64,000 nt of DNA from Pseudotabrizicola alkalilacus. GTDB taxonomy: Bacteria > Pseudomonadota > Alphaproteobacteria > Rhodobacterales > Rhodobacteraceae. The stretch is from contig NZ_QWEY01000001.1 of assembly GCF_003443995.1 (NCBI RefSeq), forward strand, positions 682,001 through 746,000. The letters run 5' to 3'. Of this stretch, positions 18,333 to 26,831 are shown one piece after another; within the stretch, counting starts at the first letter, position 1; each line of letters starts with the position of its first letter. The position numbers were made by a program, and so were the translations under genes. The notes under the pieces are model-generated. The model saw only the letters and a list, made by a program, of their open reading frames with translations, ran no database searches and was not told where the DNA came from.

Positions 18333-18365
18333 GCCGCGCCCCCGATAGGGTCAAGGGGGCGCGGC
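18333..18365 (-). terminator. Intercistronic hairpin between second GS gene and amidotransferase gene
   Basis: Perfect 11-bp inverted repeat GCCGCGCCCCC / GGGGGCGCGGC with an 11-base loop, just after the stop of the upstream GS gene. No T-run follows on the minus strand, so it may be an attenuator or an mRNA-stabilising stem rather than a full terminator. Confidence 0.6.
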
Positions 18366-18376
18366 AGAGGGGGGCG

Positions 18377-19714
18377 TCAGACTGTATCGAGATACAGCTC
18401 GACACGTTCCTCGGGCGTCAGTTCCGCGATGTAATGCATCTCCTGACGCTTGGTCAGCACGAAGTTGCGGATCAGCTCCTTTGGCAGAAAGCGCGACAGC
18501 ATGTCGCTGTGCTCGAACGCTTCGATGGCGGCGTCCCATGTGGCGGGAATCTGCGGCAGATCCATCGCATAGGCATTGCCGGTGACGGGGGATGGCGGTT
18601 CCATCTCATCCTCCATCCCGATCAGGGCTGCGCCAAGGATGGTCGCCAGCATCAGGTACGGGTTCACATCGCCGCCCGCGACACGGTGCTCGATCCGCCG
18701 CGCGGCCGGACTGCCCGCGGGGATGCGGACAGCTGCAGTGCGGTTTTCATAGCCCCAGCAGATCGCGGTGGGCGCGTGTTTGTCGGGCACCAGACGTTCA
18801 TAGCTGTTCTCGTGCGGGGCAAAGACCAGCGTGGAATCGGACATCGCCGCCAGACAGCCCGCGACCGCATGTTTCAGCGCCGCCGTGCCCTTTGGCCCGC
18901 CAGAGTCAAAGATGTTGTCCCCCGCCTCATCCAGCACCGAGAAATGGGTGTGCAGACCGGAGCCGGAGTATTCCTTGTACGGTTTGGCCATGAAGCTGGC
19001 GGCAAAGCCATGCCTGCGGGCCAGACCCTTGACCAGCATCTTGAACAGCCAGGCATCGTCGGCGGCGCGCAGGGCGTCGTCGCAATGCATCAGGTTCACC
19101 TCGAACTGACCCAACCCGGTTTCCGAGGTTGAGGTGTCGGCGGGAATGTCCATCGCCTCGCAGGCGTCGTACAGGTCGGTAAAGAACGTGTCAAAGGCGT
19201 CAAGCGCGCGGATCGACAGGGTTTCCGCCGCCTTGCGCCGCTTGCCCGACCGGGGCGAGGACGGCACCTGCAGGGTTTTGCCTGAATCGTCGATCAGAAA
19301 AAACTCCAGCTCCATCGCCACCACGGGGGTCAGGCCGCGCTTTTTGTATTGCTTGACCACGGCATTCAGCGCGTGGCGCGGGTCGCCCTCATAGGGGGTG
19401 CCATTTTCGCGGAACATCCAGATCGGCAGCAGCGCTGTCGGCGCCTCCAGCCAGGGCATCGGCATGAAGCCGCGTTCGGTGGGTTTCAGCACGCCATCCT
19501 GATCGCCTTGTTCAAAGACCATCGGGCTGTCGTCGATATCTTCGCCCCAGATGTCGAGCGACAGGACCGAGAACGGAAAGCGGGTGCCGTCCTTGACTGC
19601 CTTGTCGGCATAGCGGGCGGGAATGCGCTTGCCACGGGCCTGACCGTTGAGGTCGGCAGCAGCCACTCGGATCGTGCGCACTTGCGGGTGTTTACGCAGG
19701 TAGTCCTTCATCAT
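18377..19714 (-). CDS. Second glutamine synthetase family ligase
   Basis: 445 residues. Same overall domain order as the other copy but clearly divergent: VRVAAADLNGQARGKRIP-type N-terminus, MELEFFL, GSGLHTHFSV, RIEHRVAGGDVNPYL. The pairing of two such paralogues suggests two amines, or two steps with different acceptors. No Shine-Dalgarno is visible before the ATG pair at 19714/19711. A TTGATCAA palindrome lies about 100 bp upstream, so transcription of the enzyme block may start there, apart from the ABC transporter genes. Confidence 0.86.
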   Translation of the reverse strand: MMKDYLRKHPQVRTIRVAAADLNGQARGKRIPARYADKAVKDGTRFPFSVLSLDIWGEDIDDSPMVFEQGDQDGVLKPTERGFMPMPWLEAPTALLPIWMFRENGTPYEGDPRHALNAVVKQYKKRGLTPVVAMELEFFLIDDSGKTLQVPSSPRSGKRRKAAETLSIRALDAFDTFFTDLYDACEAMDIPADTSTSETGLGQFEVNLMHCDDALRAADDAWLFKMLVKGLARRHGFAASFMAKPYKEYSGSGLHTHFSVLDEAGDNIFDSGGPKGTAALKHAVAGCLAAMSDSTLVFAPHENSYERLVPDKHAPTAICWGYENRTAAVRIPAGSPAARRIEHRVAGGDVNPYLMLATILGAALIGMEDEMEPPSPVTGNAYAMDLPQIPATWDAAIEAFEHSDMLSRFLPKELIRNFVLTKRQEMHYIAELTPEERVELYLDTV

Positions 19715-19776
19715 GATCGTTGGTCGGGGCGGCGCTACTGGCGCGGCCCTTGTTCCATCCTTTTGTGATCTTTCCT

Positions 19777-19793
19777 CCCGTGCCGGGCACGGG
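19777..19793 (-). terminator. Hairpin after ABC permease operon
   Basis: CCCGTGC-CGG-GCACGGG, a 7-bp stem in the 119-bp gap between the permease stop and the second GS gene. Could end the importer transcript or lie in the enzyme-block leader. Confidence 0.4.
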
Positions 19794-19813
19794 TCCGGGC
19801 GGGTGCCCGAATA

Positions 19814-19825
19814 ATTTGATCAAAT
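19814..19825. promoter_or_regulatory. TTGATCAA-type palindrome, site 1 (enzyme block)
   Basis: Perfect 12-bp palindrome ATTTGATCAAAT, between the ABC permease stop and the GS gene. A sister site precedes the ABC ATPase gene at 23189. Confidence 0.55.
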
Positions 19826-19833
19826 ATACGCTA

Positions 19834-20661
19834 CTATCTGATCACCTGAGGACGCAAGCGAATTTTACCGCTCATGTTAGATGGCAAATGCCGGTTCAGC
19901 CGGGTGTTGATCGCACTCATCAGCCAGATCAGCAGCAGGGTCAGCGCGATGAAGTAGCCGGCGACGATCGGGTAGGGCACAAAGGGGTTGAAAGTCTTGT
20001 CGGCAAAGTAGCTGGCGTAATACAGGGCATCGCCGCGCTGCTGAAACGCCGGAAAGCCCGAGAAAAAGACCAGCGTGGTCGAGTGGAACAGAAAGATCGC
20101 CTCATTCGTATAGGCGGGCCAGGCCAGCCGCAGCATCGTGGGCCATTGAATCCGGCGGAACTTGGCAAAGCCGGTCAGGCCATAAGCCTCTGCCGCCTCC
20201 AGATCGCCTTTGGGGATCGACCGCAGCGCGCCGTGAAAGATCTCGGCCGAATAGGCGGCGGTGTTGAGGAACAGAACGAACAGCGCCCCGGCCCATGCTT
20301 TGGTGGTCCAACTGGTGTGGACGGTGATGCCGAACACGTCAATTCCGGCGCGCGGCAGCATCTGCAGCGCCTCGTATGCCAGAAAGAACTGGATGAACAA
20401 CGGCGAGCCGCGGAACAGAAAGATGAACCATTCAGCGGGCTTGCGCACCAGCGGGTTGTGTGACGCCTTGGCAAAGGCGATGGCGTTTGCCAGCACAAAG
20501 CCAAAGATCAGCGCGACCACCCCGAAATACACGTTCCAGATCAGCCCCGAGCCGATCAGCGTGAACTGCTGGCACAAAGTGAAATCGGTGCGCGGCAACA
20601 ACCGCTCGCCATAGCCGATCGAGCGGAAGGCATAGGCGCCAATGGTTTCCCAACAGGTCAT
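19834..20661 (-). CDS. Polar amino acid ABC transporter permease (HisM-like)
   Basis: 275 residues, with several membrane helices and the EAA loop EAAEAYGLTGFAKFRRIQWP that contacts the ATPase. Belongs to the HisM/ArtM group of the polar amino acid uptake family, which also includes opine transporters. The start overlaps the stop of the other permease gene by 4 bp. With 20658, 21582 and 22353 it forms a complete four-gene importer. Confidence 0.9.
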   Translation of the reverse strand: MTCWETIGAYAFRSIGYGERLLPRTDFTLCQQFTLIGSGLIWNVYFGVVALIFGFVLANAIAFAKASHNPLVRKPAEWFIFLFRGSPLFIQFFLAYEALQMLPRAGIDVFGITVHTSWTTKAWAGALFVLFLNTAAYSAEIFHGALRSIPKGDLEAAEAYGLTGFAKFRRIQWPTMLRLAWPAYTNEAIFLFHSTTLVFFSGFPAFQQRGDALYYASYFADKTFNPFVPYPIVAGYFIALTLLLIWLMSAINTRLNRHLPSNMSGKIRLRPQVIR

Positions 20662-21539
20662 AGGCCCGCCTTTCGCATAGCTTCGCCCGCCGCAGTCGCT
20701 TGTCCTTTGGACAGGCGGGCAGAGATGCGGTTCAGCACGATTTCAGAGACGCGGGTAAAGGCCAGATAGAACACCAGCAGGAACAGGAAGTAATACAGCC
20801 GCCAGTCCGGGTGCGGATAGTCAAAGGCCTGAGTCTTGGCCCCGCCCATCTCCCGCGCCCAGTAAACGATATCCTGCACACCCAGCAGGAACAGCAACGG
20901 CGTCGCCTTGATCAGAATCAGCCACAGGTTCGACAGGCCGGGCAGGGCATAGACCCACATCTGCGGCACCAGAACCCGGCGGAACACCTGCGCGGGCGAC
21001 AGCCCGTAAGCCTCGGCGGTTTCGAGCTGTGCGCGCGGCACCGCCTGCATCGCGCCATAGAGCACGTTGGCGGCAAAGGCCCCGAACACCAGCGCGAATG
21101 TCAGCACCGCGAGCATGAAGCCGTAAAACTGATGCACCGTCTGCGGCGCACTGCCCAGCGGCACCTTGGCCTGCGGGCAGACCCGGAATTCCAGCCCGTT
21201 GCGGACCGGCTCGGTCCAGTCGGGACAGCGGAGCAGATGCATGATGTATTCAATGCCCTGATCCAGCGCGATCACGAAGAACAGGAAAAACACGATATCG
21301 GGCACACCGCGCACCATGCCGGTATAGCCCTTGCCGATCAGGCGTAGCGCGAAATACTGGCTGCGCGCGGCCATCGCGCCGAAAAAGCCGAACAGCATCG
21401 CAATCGGGGCCGTGACCGCCAGCAACAGCAGCACGGTGCCGAACGCCCAATACATGTTCATGTGCTTGCCCGAGGTCAGGTAGCACGACAGCCATGTCAG
21501 GCCTTCCAGCGATTTGGGATCAGCGCAGATTTCAAACAT
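20658..21539 (-). CDS. Polar amino acid ABC transporter permease (HisQ-like)
   Basis: 293 residues with multiple membrane helices and a recognisable EAA loop (ETAEAYGLSPAQVFRRVLVP). Partner of the HisM-like permease. A periplasmic insert with two cysteines (near LLRCPDW and EFRVCPQ) is longer than in HisQ. The ATG at 21539 is preferred; an in-frame GTG at 21557 is possible, but it would sit within the hairpin that separates this gene from the binding-protein gene. Confidence 0.88.
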   Translation of the reverse strand: MFEICADPKSLEGLTWLSCYLTSGKHMNMYWAFGTVLLLLAVTAPIAMLFGFFGAMAARSQYFALRLIGKGYTGMVRGVPDIVFFLFFVIALDQGIEYIMHLLRCPDWTEPVRNGLEFRVCPQAKVPLGSAPQTVHQFYGFMLAVLTFALVFGAFAANVLYGAMQAVPRAQLETAEAYGLSPAQVFRRVLVPQMWVYALPGLSNLWLILIKATPLLFLLGVQDIVYWAREMGGAKTQAFDYPHPDWRLYYFLFLLVFYLAFTRVSEIVLNRISARLSKGQATAAGEAMRKAGL

Positions 21540-21547
21540 AAGGATGT

Positions 21548-21574
21548 GCCCCCGCACGGGGTGCGCGCGGGGGC
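21548..21574 (-). other. Hairpin between binding protein and permease genes
   Basis: GCCCCCGC / GCGGGGGC, 8-bp stem extended by 2 bp past a mismatch. Such stems after binding-protein genes often stabilise the upstream mRNA and lower expression of the permeases. Confidence 0.55.
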
Positions 21575-21581
21575 GATGTCA

Positions 21582-22307
21582 TCAGAATACGTCCGCGTCT
21601 TCGCCGAACCATTTCAGGATCATGGTGTTCAGCGTGCCGTCTGCTTTCATCGAGGCGATGGCAGCATCAAACTTGCCACGCAACTCGGTGTCCGACTGGC
21701 GCAGACCCATGCCCACCCCACCGCCAAGAACCACGTCTTCGCCGACAAACACCAGCGCGTCGCCCGATTCGGCCACGATGGGTGCCAGATAATCCTTGTC
21801 GGCAAACACCGCATCCGCCTCGCCGTTGCGGACAGCGGCCACGGTTTCATCAGGTGTCGCAAATTCCAGCAGGGTCGCGCCCGCCGAAGCGATATAGCCC
21901 GACTGGATGGTGTTGACCTGCGCTGCGATCACGCCGCCCTCAAGATCGGCATCCGGCGTCAGCGCGACATAGGCCGACGGGGCCGGGGGGGTGTAGTTCT
22001 GGGTGAACGAGATCACCTTGGAGCGTTCTTCGTTGATGTTCATGCCGGCAATGATGGTGTCATAGTTGCCGGACTGAAGGTTCGGGATGATCGAATCCCA
22101 GTCGGTCGTGACCCATTCGCAGGTCAGCTCGGCGCGCTTGCACAGCTCGTCGCCCAGCTCACGTTCGAACCCGTCAACCTCACCGCTGTCATTGATGAAG
22201 TTGAAGGGCGGGTAAGCGCCCTCGGTGCCCATGCGGATGGTCTGTTGCGCCATGGCGCCCCCCGCCGTCAGCGCCACAAGCGCGGTTGCGATCAGCAGCT
22301 TCTTCAT
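21582..22307 (-). CDS. Periplasmic substrate-binding protein, polar amino acid family
   Basis: 241 residues with a clear signal peptide (MKKLLIATALVALTAGGAMA, cut before QQ). The mature start TIRMGTEGAYPPFNFIN and the GMNINEERSKVISF motif place it in the HisJ/ArtJ-type family (SBP_bac_3). That family binds basic or polar amino acids and opines; polyamine binders are usually of a different (PotD/PotF) family. The substrate is therefore more likely amino-acid-like than putrescine itself. A GGGAGA ribosome site precedes the start. Confidence 0.9.
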   Translation of the reverse strand: MKKLLIATALVALTAGGAMAQQTIRMGTEGAYPPFNFINDSGEVDGFERELGDELCKRAELTCEWVTTDWDSIIPNLQSGNYDTIIAGMNINEERSKVISFTQNYTPPAPSAYVALTPDADLEGGVIAAQVNTIQSGYIASAGATLLEFATPDETVAAVRNGEADAVFADKDYLAPIVAESGDALVFVGEDVVLGGGVGMGLRQSDTELRGKFDAAIASMKADGTLNTMILKWFGEDADVF

Positions 22308-22352
22308 ACGTGTCTCCCTATTGGTAAGCTGTTGTTATCGTTAAGTGTAATC

Positions 22353-23165
22353 TCAGGATGTGGCCGAAAGAAAGCCGCGAAGCCGTGCGGTTTGCGGCGC
22401 TTTGAACATCGCCGCTGGCGGCCCCTGTTCCTCGATCAGACCCTGATGCAGAAAGATGACGTGGTCCGAGCAGTCGGCGGCCAGTTTCATGTCATGCGTG
22501 ACCAGAATCATCGTCCGGCCCTCTTCGGCCAGGGCCTTGATCACGCGCACCACCTCTTGCTCCAGTTCCGGGTCGAGCGCAGAGGTCGGCTCATCGAACA
22601 GCAGAGCGCGCGGCTCCATGCACAGCGCCCGCGCGATGGCTGCGCGTTGCTGCTGGCCACCCGACAGCATGGCGGGCCAGGCATCGGCCTTGTCAGCGAT
22701 GCCGACCTTGGCCAGATATTCCCGCGCCTTGGCCTCGACCTCGACCGGATCGCGTCTCAGGACCGTAACCGGGGCTTCCATCACATTCTGCAGAATCGTC
22801 ATATGGGACCACAGGTTGAACTGCTGGAACACCATCGACAGGTTGGTGCGGATGCGGGTGACCTGTGCGCGGTCTGCGGGGTGGCGGTTCAGCCCCTCGC
22901 CCTTCCAGCGCACGGCTTCGCCTTCAAACAGGATTTCGCCTTGCTGGCTGTCTTCGAGCAGATTGCAGCAGCGCAAAAGCGTGGATTTGCCCGATCCTGA
23001 TGACCCGATCAGGCTGATCACATGTCCGCGTGGTGCGGTCAGATCCACCCCTTTCAAAACCTCCAGTGAGCCATAGGCTTTGTGCAGGCCATGAATCGCG
23101 ATCACCGGAGGCGGCATGGCACCTTGCGTGGTGGTTTTGGTGGCGGTCTGGCTGGCGGCGGTCAC
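22353..23165 (-). CDS. Polar amino acid ABC transporter ATP-binding protein
   Basis: 270 residues. Walker A GSSGSGKS (54-61), Q-loop FQQFNLWSHMT, signature LSGGQQQR, Walker B ALLFDEPTSALDP and switch VTHD are intact, of the HisP/GlnQ type. It energises the importer and is first in the transcription order. The start at 23165 is GTG; an in-frame ATG 48 bases downstream would remove a Thr/Ala-rich N-terminal tail that is not part of the conserved fold, so the true start is uncertain. Confidence 0.92.
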   Translation of the reverse strand: MTAASQTATKTTTQGAMPPPVIAIHGLHKAYGSLEVLKGVDLTAPRGHVISLIGSSGSGKSTLLRCCNLLEDSQQGEILFEGEAVRWKGEGLNRHPADRAQVTRIRTNLSMVFQQFNLWSHMTILQNVMEAPVTVLRRDPVEVEAKAREYLAKVGIADKADAWPAMLSGGQQQRAAIARALCMEPRALLFDEPTSALDPELEQEVVRVIKALAEEGRTMILVTHDMKLAADCSDHVIFLHQGLIEEQGPPAAMFKAPQTARLRGFLSATS

Positions 23166-23188
23166 TGTGCCTCGCTCGGTTGCATTGA

Positions 23189-23196
23189 TTGATCAA
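23189..23196. promoter_or_regulatory. TTGATCAA palindrome, site 2 (importer)
   Basis: TTGATCAA followed by ATAG, 24 bp before the ATPase GTG. It shares the 10-base string TTGATCAAAT with the site at 19814 and overlaps a possible -10 on the minus strand (TATTTG), as a repressor site would. Confidence 0.5.
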
Positions 23197-23266
23197 ATAG
23201 GGCGCAAGATTCGCGCCATTGCAACGGCCTTTGTGACAAACGCTACGGCAGATGCTGCAGCTTTGG

Positions 23267-24037
23267 TCACATTGTGCCACCAAATTGGGCAGGCGCAGGG
23301 GGGATGGGCTGTGCGAGATAGGCACTGGCGGGAATCCGCGCCAGCCCGCGCAAGCACAGCGTGTGGCGCTGCGCCTCGCTCAGAGCGCGGATCGCGTGAC
23401 TGACAACCTCAAACAGCGCGTCGGCCTGCGCGGGCTGCGCGGTGATCAGCGGCAGGCCCGGCGTGGGCGCGGTTTGGGCAAAGACGCGCAGGCCGGTAGC
23501 AAAATCCTCGTGGCGCGACAGCAATTCCCATGTCACTGCGTCGATGGCGGCAAAGTCGGCCTCGCCCTTGGCAACCGCCAGCGCACTCGCCCGGTGGCCG
23601 CCGGTCTGAACGGTCGGGCGGAGTGTCAGGCCAAGATCGTGGAAATGCTGAGACACTGCCGCCCAGCCCGATTGCGACAGCGGCTCATTGATCGCCAGCC
23701 GCGCCGTGCTGAACTCTGCTTCGGTCGCGCGCGGGTCATCGCTTCGTGCAATCAGGACCGAGCGATAAAATCCCGGCGCGCAGCCCGCGACGCCATAATC
23801 CGGCGTGCCGATCAGGGTCACGCTGCGATGCAGGCGCGCCCGGAACGGCAGGCCGCAGGTCTGCGACAGCAGCAGGTCGGGCGAGTCCCAGGCGGACCAA
23901 TAGGCCGCATCCCCGCGCGTCAGCGCGTCCGGCGCAATCAGCCCGCGCGCCCGCAGCCCGTCGCGGATCAGCGCCCACAGCGCATCATTGACCACCATCG
24001 TCTCATGCCGGTCATACATGCCAAGTGAGGCGATCAT
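23267..24037 (-). CDS. PhnD-like phosphate/phosphonate-binding-fold protein without signal peptide
   Basis: 256 residues, type 2 periplasmic-binding fold of the PhnD-like family, with the typical GGHRASALAVAKGEADFAAID-like segment (core GEADFAAID, about 180). It starts MIASLGMYDRHE with no signal peptide, so it may act in the cytoplasm, or the annotation start may be wrong. The frame stays open 126 bases further upstream, but that would run through the TerB gene. Its start overlaps the TerB stop by 4 bp, so the pair is coupled. No phosphonate operon is nearby. Confidence 0.72.
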   Translation of the reverse strand: MIASLGMYDRHETMVVNDALWALIRDGLRARGLIAPDALTRGDAAYWSAWDSPDLLLSQTCGLPFRARLHRSVTLIGTPDYGVAGCAPGFYRSVLIARSDDPRATEAEFSTARLAINEPLSQSGWAAVSQHFHDLGLTLRPTVQTGGHRASALAVAKGEADFAAIDAVTWELLSRHEDFATGLRVFAQTAPTPGLPLITAQPAQADALFEVVSHAIRALSEAQRHTLCLRGLARIPASAYLAQPIPPAPAQFGGTM

Positions 24038-24471
24038 CCCCGCGACGCCCGTTGCCGGGCCAAGGCTGAGTCTACATCGGTGATTCCCAGCAGATTGGCC
24101 ACCAGCCGCAGCAGCCGGTCTTCTTCGGCATCGCGCGCGCCATCTGACAGGGCGACCGACCACAGCGCCTGCAACAGACCGGCGCGGTCCTCCTGCGCGG
24201 TGGCGGCCTTCAGCGCGCGGGTAAAGCGTACGGTGTCGGGGGCCTCGGCCTCCAGCACCTCGGCTTCGGTGCGCAGACTGGCGGCGGCAAAGGGTGACAG
24301 ACCGTGCAAGGTGGCCAGCACCCGGTCGATCTGCGCGACCTCGGCATCGGCATAGTCGCCGTCAGACCGGGCCACACGCACCATGAGCGCCGCAAAGGCA
24401 AGGCGCGCATCCGGCTCTGGCAGCCGCGCGGGGGAGGGGGCCAGCAGGCCGGAGAGGAGACGTTCAAACAT
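24034..24471 (-). CDS. TerB family (tellurite-resistance-like) protein
   Basis: 145 residues, all alpha-helical. Two acidic metal-site segments, VARSDGDYADAEV and ALSDGARDAEEDRLL, are those of the TerB/DjlA-N fold. The family is common outside true tellurite operons and its usual role is unclear. The ATG at 24471 is preferred over a TTG six bases upstream. It is coupled to the PhnD-like gene; no other ter gene is present. Confidence 0.75.
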   Translation of the reverse strand: MFERLLSGLLAPSPARLPEPDARLAFAALMVRVARSDGDYADAEVAQIDRVLATLHGLSPFAAASLRTEAEVLEAEAPDTVRFTRALKAATAQEDRAGLLQALWSVALSDGARDAEEDRLLRLVANLLGITDVDSALARQRASRG

Positions 24472-24540
24472 GTGCAAGACATAGGCCGCAGGCCGGTCAG
24501 GGGCAAGATAGCCCGGACAGGGCCGTGAAAACCCGCCCGG

Positions 24541-25140
24541 TCAGCTGGCGCAATACTCTTGCGATTTGGTCCAGCCCGCGATGTCAGACCGCTTCGACGC
24601 CGACCGGAACGGACCCCAGTCGCGCCCGATGCCCAGATTGCCGCCTCCGGCAACCACCCCGTCACGCCCGACCTGTTTCGACATGATCCGGATGGCACAG
24701 GCCAGATTCGCCTCGCCATTTTTCAGCGCGGCGGCACTGGTTGCCTTGCAGCCATAGGCCCGCGCCGTGGCTGGCGAGATCTGCATCAACCCGATATAGC
24801 GCCCGCCACCGCCCGAGGCTTTGGGGTTCCACGTGCTTTCATGCTTGGCCGTTGCCGACAACAGCCCGGCCCAGAATGCCCGACGCTCCGTCACCGTGGC
24901 CTGACCATATCCGGGGCACCAGCCCTGAATATCGGCCGGAACCTTGGCCGCCAGAACTGCATCATTGGCTGCGATCATGTTCATCGACGTCTGCGTCCAG
25001 GTGGCCGCCTCGGGCCGGTGATCCCACCGCATTGCGGGCTGTTCGCCTGAGTCCTTTCCGGTAGCTCCGGCCACACAGCCAGCCAGAACGAATGCCGAAA
25101 CGGCCACAAGCGAAAAGGGAAAACGCATCGAAAAGTCCAT
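24541..25140 (-). CDS. SLT-domain lytic transglycosylase lipoprotein
   Basis: 199 residues. N-terminal signal with lipobox LAGC (19-22), then a lysozyme-like SLT domain with catalytic glutamate in AKHEST (E101) and GLMQIS (117-122). It should be anchored in the outer or inner membrane and cleave peptidoglycan glycan strands. Paired cysteines (such as AYGCKA and NLACAI) probably form disulfides. Starts at 25164 (GTG), 25140 or 25128 (ATG) are possible; 25140 or 25128 gives a normal signal peptide. Confidence 0.85.
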   Translation of the reverse strand: MDFSMRFPFSLVAVSAFVLAGCVAGATGKDSGEQPAMRWDHRPEAATWTQTSMNMIAANDAVLAAKVPADIQGWCPGYGQATVTERRAFWAGLLSATAKHESTWNPKASGGGGRYIGLMQISPATARAYGCKATSAAALKNGEANLACAIRIMSKQVGRDGVVAGGGNLGIGRDWGPFRSASKRSDIAGWTKSQEYCAS

Positions 25141-25319
25141 TGGCAGCGCCGCACCTCTGTGCACGGCCCTGTGGCGTTAGGCTGTCTGGCCTGAGTCGGG
25201 CAACCCCATGACCCGGCAATCGGCGTCAATCCGCCAGTTCCACCCCCTTGCCCCAAAGCCCGCCGCCGCCTAAAGACAGGGGGAAATGCCCCGAAGTCAG
25301 GGCAAAGAAGGAGTGCGCC

Positions 25320-26831
25320 ATGCTGGACCTGACCTATACCGCGCCGACCCCCAAGGTGATTGCCGGGGCAAAGCACGACTGGGAACTTGTCATCGGAATG
25401 GAGATCCACGCGCAGGTGTCGTCAAACGCCAAGCTGTTTTCCGGCGCCTCTACCACATTCGGGGCCGAGCCGAATTCCAACGTGGCCTTTGTTGATGCCG
25501 CGATGCCGGGCATGTTGCCGGTGATCAACGATTTCTGTGTTGAGCAAGCGGTGCGCACCGGCCTCGGGCTGAAGGCGCAGATCAACCTGTTCTCGGCCTT
25601 TGACCGCAAGAACTACTTCTATCCCGACCTGCCGCAGGGCTATCAGATCAGCCAGCTGTATCACCCCATCGTGGGTGAGGGCGAGGTGCTGGTCGAGTTG
25701 TCCCCCGGCGTTGCCCGTCTGGTGCGGATCGAACGCATCCACCTTGAACAGGACGCGGGCAAGTCGATCCATGACATGGACCCGGCGATGTCTTTCGTCG
25801 ACCTGAACCGGACCGGCGTGGCGCTGATGGAAATCGTCAGCCGCCCCGACATTCGCGGGCCGGAAGAGGCGGCGGCCTATGTCGCCAAGCTGCGCCAGAT
25901 CCTGCGTTACCTGGGCACCTGTGACGGCAACATGCAGAACGGCAACCTGCGCGCCGATGTGAACGTCTCGGTCTGCCGCCCCGGCCAGTATGAAAAATAT
26001 CAGGCCACGCAGGATTTCAGCCACCTCGGCACCCGCTGCGAGATCAAGAACATGAACTCGATGCGGTTCATCCAGCTGGCCATCGACTATGAGGCGCGGC
26101 GTCAGATCGCGATTCTGGAGGATGGCGGCAAGGTTGATCAGGAAACCCGGCTCTACGATCCCGACAAGAACGAAACCCGGTCGATGCGGTCCAAGGAAGA
26201 GGCGTTTGATTACCGCTACTTCCCCGATCCCGACCTATTGCCGCTGGAGATTGAGCAGGCCTGGGTCGATGACATTGCAGCCTCGATGCCAGAGCTGCCC
26301 GACGCCAAGAAAGCCCGGTTCATGGGTGATTTCGGCCTGACCGATTACGACGCCAATGTGCTGACCGCCGATCTGGAATCCGCCGGGTTCTTTGAGGCTG
26401 TCGCTCAGGGCCGCGATGGCAAAAGTGCCGCGAACTGGGTGATCAACGAGCTGTTTGGCCGCCTGAACAAAGAGGGCAAGGTGATCGCCGACAGCCCGGT
26501 GTCTGCCGTGCAACTGGGCGGGATGCTCGATCTGCTGGCCTCGGGCGAGATCACCGGCAAGATGGCCAAGGATCTGTTCGAAATCCTCTGGACCGAGGGC
26601 GGCGACCCGGCAGAGCAGGCCGCGAAACATGGCATGAAAGCCGTGACCGACACCGGCGAGATTGAACGCGCGCTGGACGATCTGATCGCGGCAAACCCCG
26701 GTCAGGTCGAGAAGGCCAAGGTCAATGCCAAGCTGGCGGGCTGGTTCACCGGTCAGGTGCTGAAAGCCACCGGCGGCAAGGCCAATCCCGCCGTCGTGAA
26801 TGCGATGGTGGCGCAGAAACTGGGGCTGTGA
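25320..26831 (+). CDS. gatB: Aspartyl/glutamyl-tRNA(Asn/Gln) amidotransferase subunit B
   Basis: 503 residues, full length. N-terminal GatB kinase-like domain ([20 protein letters not shown]), [13 protein letters not shown]-type middle, and C-terminal YqeY/tail domain ending [11 protein letters not shown]. With GatA and GatC it converts Glu-tRNA-Gln (and Asp-tRNA-Asn) to the amidated form; gatA and gatC are not in the window. This means the organism makes Gln-tRNA indirectly, consistent with the single gltX at 41225. AAGGAG precedes the start. Confidence 0.97.
   Translation: MLDLTYTAPTPKVIAGAKHDWELVIGMEIHAQVSSNAKLFSGASTTFGAEPNSNVAFVDAAMPGMLPVINDFCVEQAVRTGLGLKAQINLFSAFDRKNYFYPDLPQGYQISQLYHPIVGEGEVLVELSPGVARLVRIERIHLEQDAGKSIHDMDPAMSFVDLNRTGVALMEIVSRPDIRGPEEAAAYVAKLRQILRYLGTCDGNMQNGNLRADVNVSVCRPGQYEKYQATQDFSHLGTRCEIKNMNSMRFIQLAIDYEARRQIAILEDGGKVDQETRLYDPDKNETRSMRSKEEAFDYRYFPDPDLLPLEIEQAWVDDIAASMPELPDAKKARFMGDFGLTDYDANVLTADLESAGFFEAVAQGRDGKSAANWVINELFGRLNKEGKVIADSPVSAVQLGGMLDLLASGEITGKMAKDLFEILWTEGGDPAEQAAKHGMKAVTDTGEIERALDDLIAANPGQVEKAKVNAKLAGWFTGQVLKATGGKANPAVVNAMVAQKLGL

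Noticed and set aside
19814-19825. Considered as a true FNR box
   Set aside because: ATTTGATCAAAT lacks the N4 spacer of TTGAT-N4-ATCAA; half-sites are fused, so it belongs to another regulator.
21462-23000. 512-codon plus-strand open frame antisense to the ABC transporter genes
   Set aside because: Spans three real genes on the opposite strand and has no domain.
24034-24471. Tellurite-resistance operon
   Set aside because: Only a TerB-fold gene is present; no terC, terD or terZ, so a resistance role is not supported.
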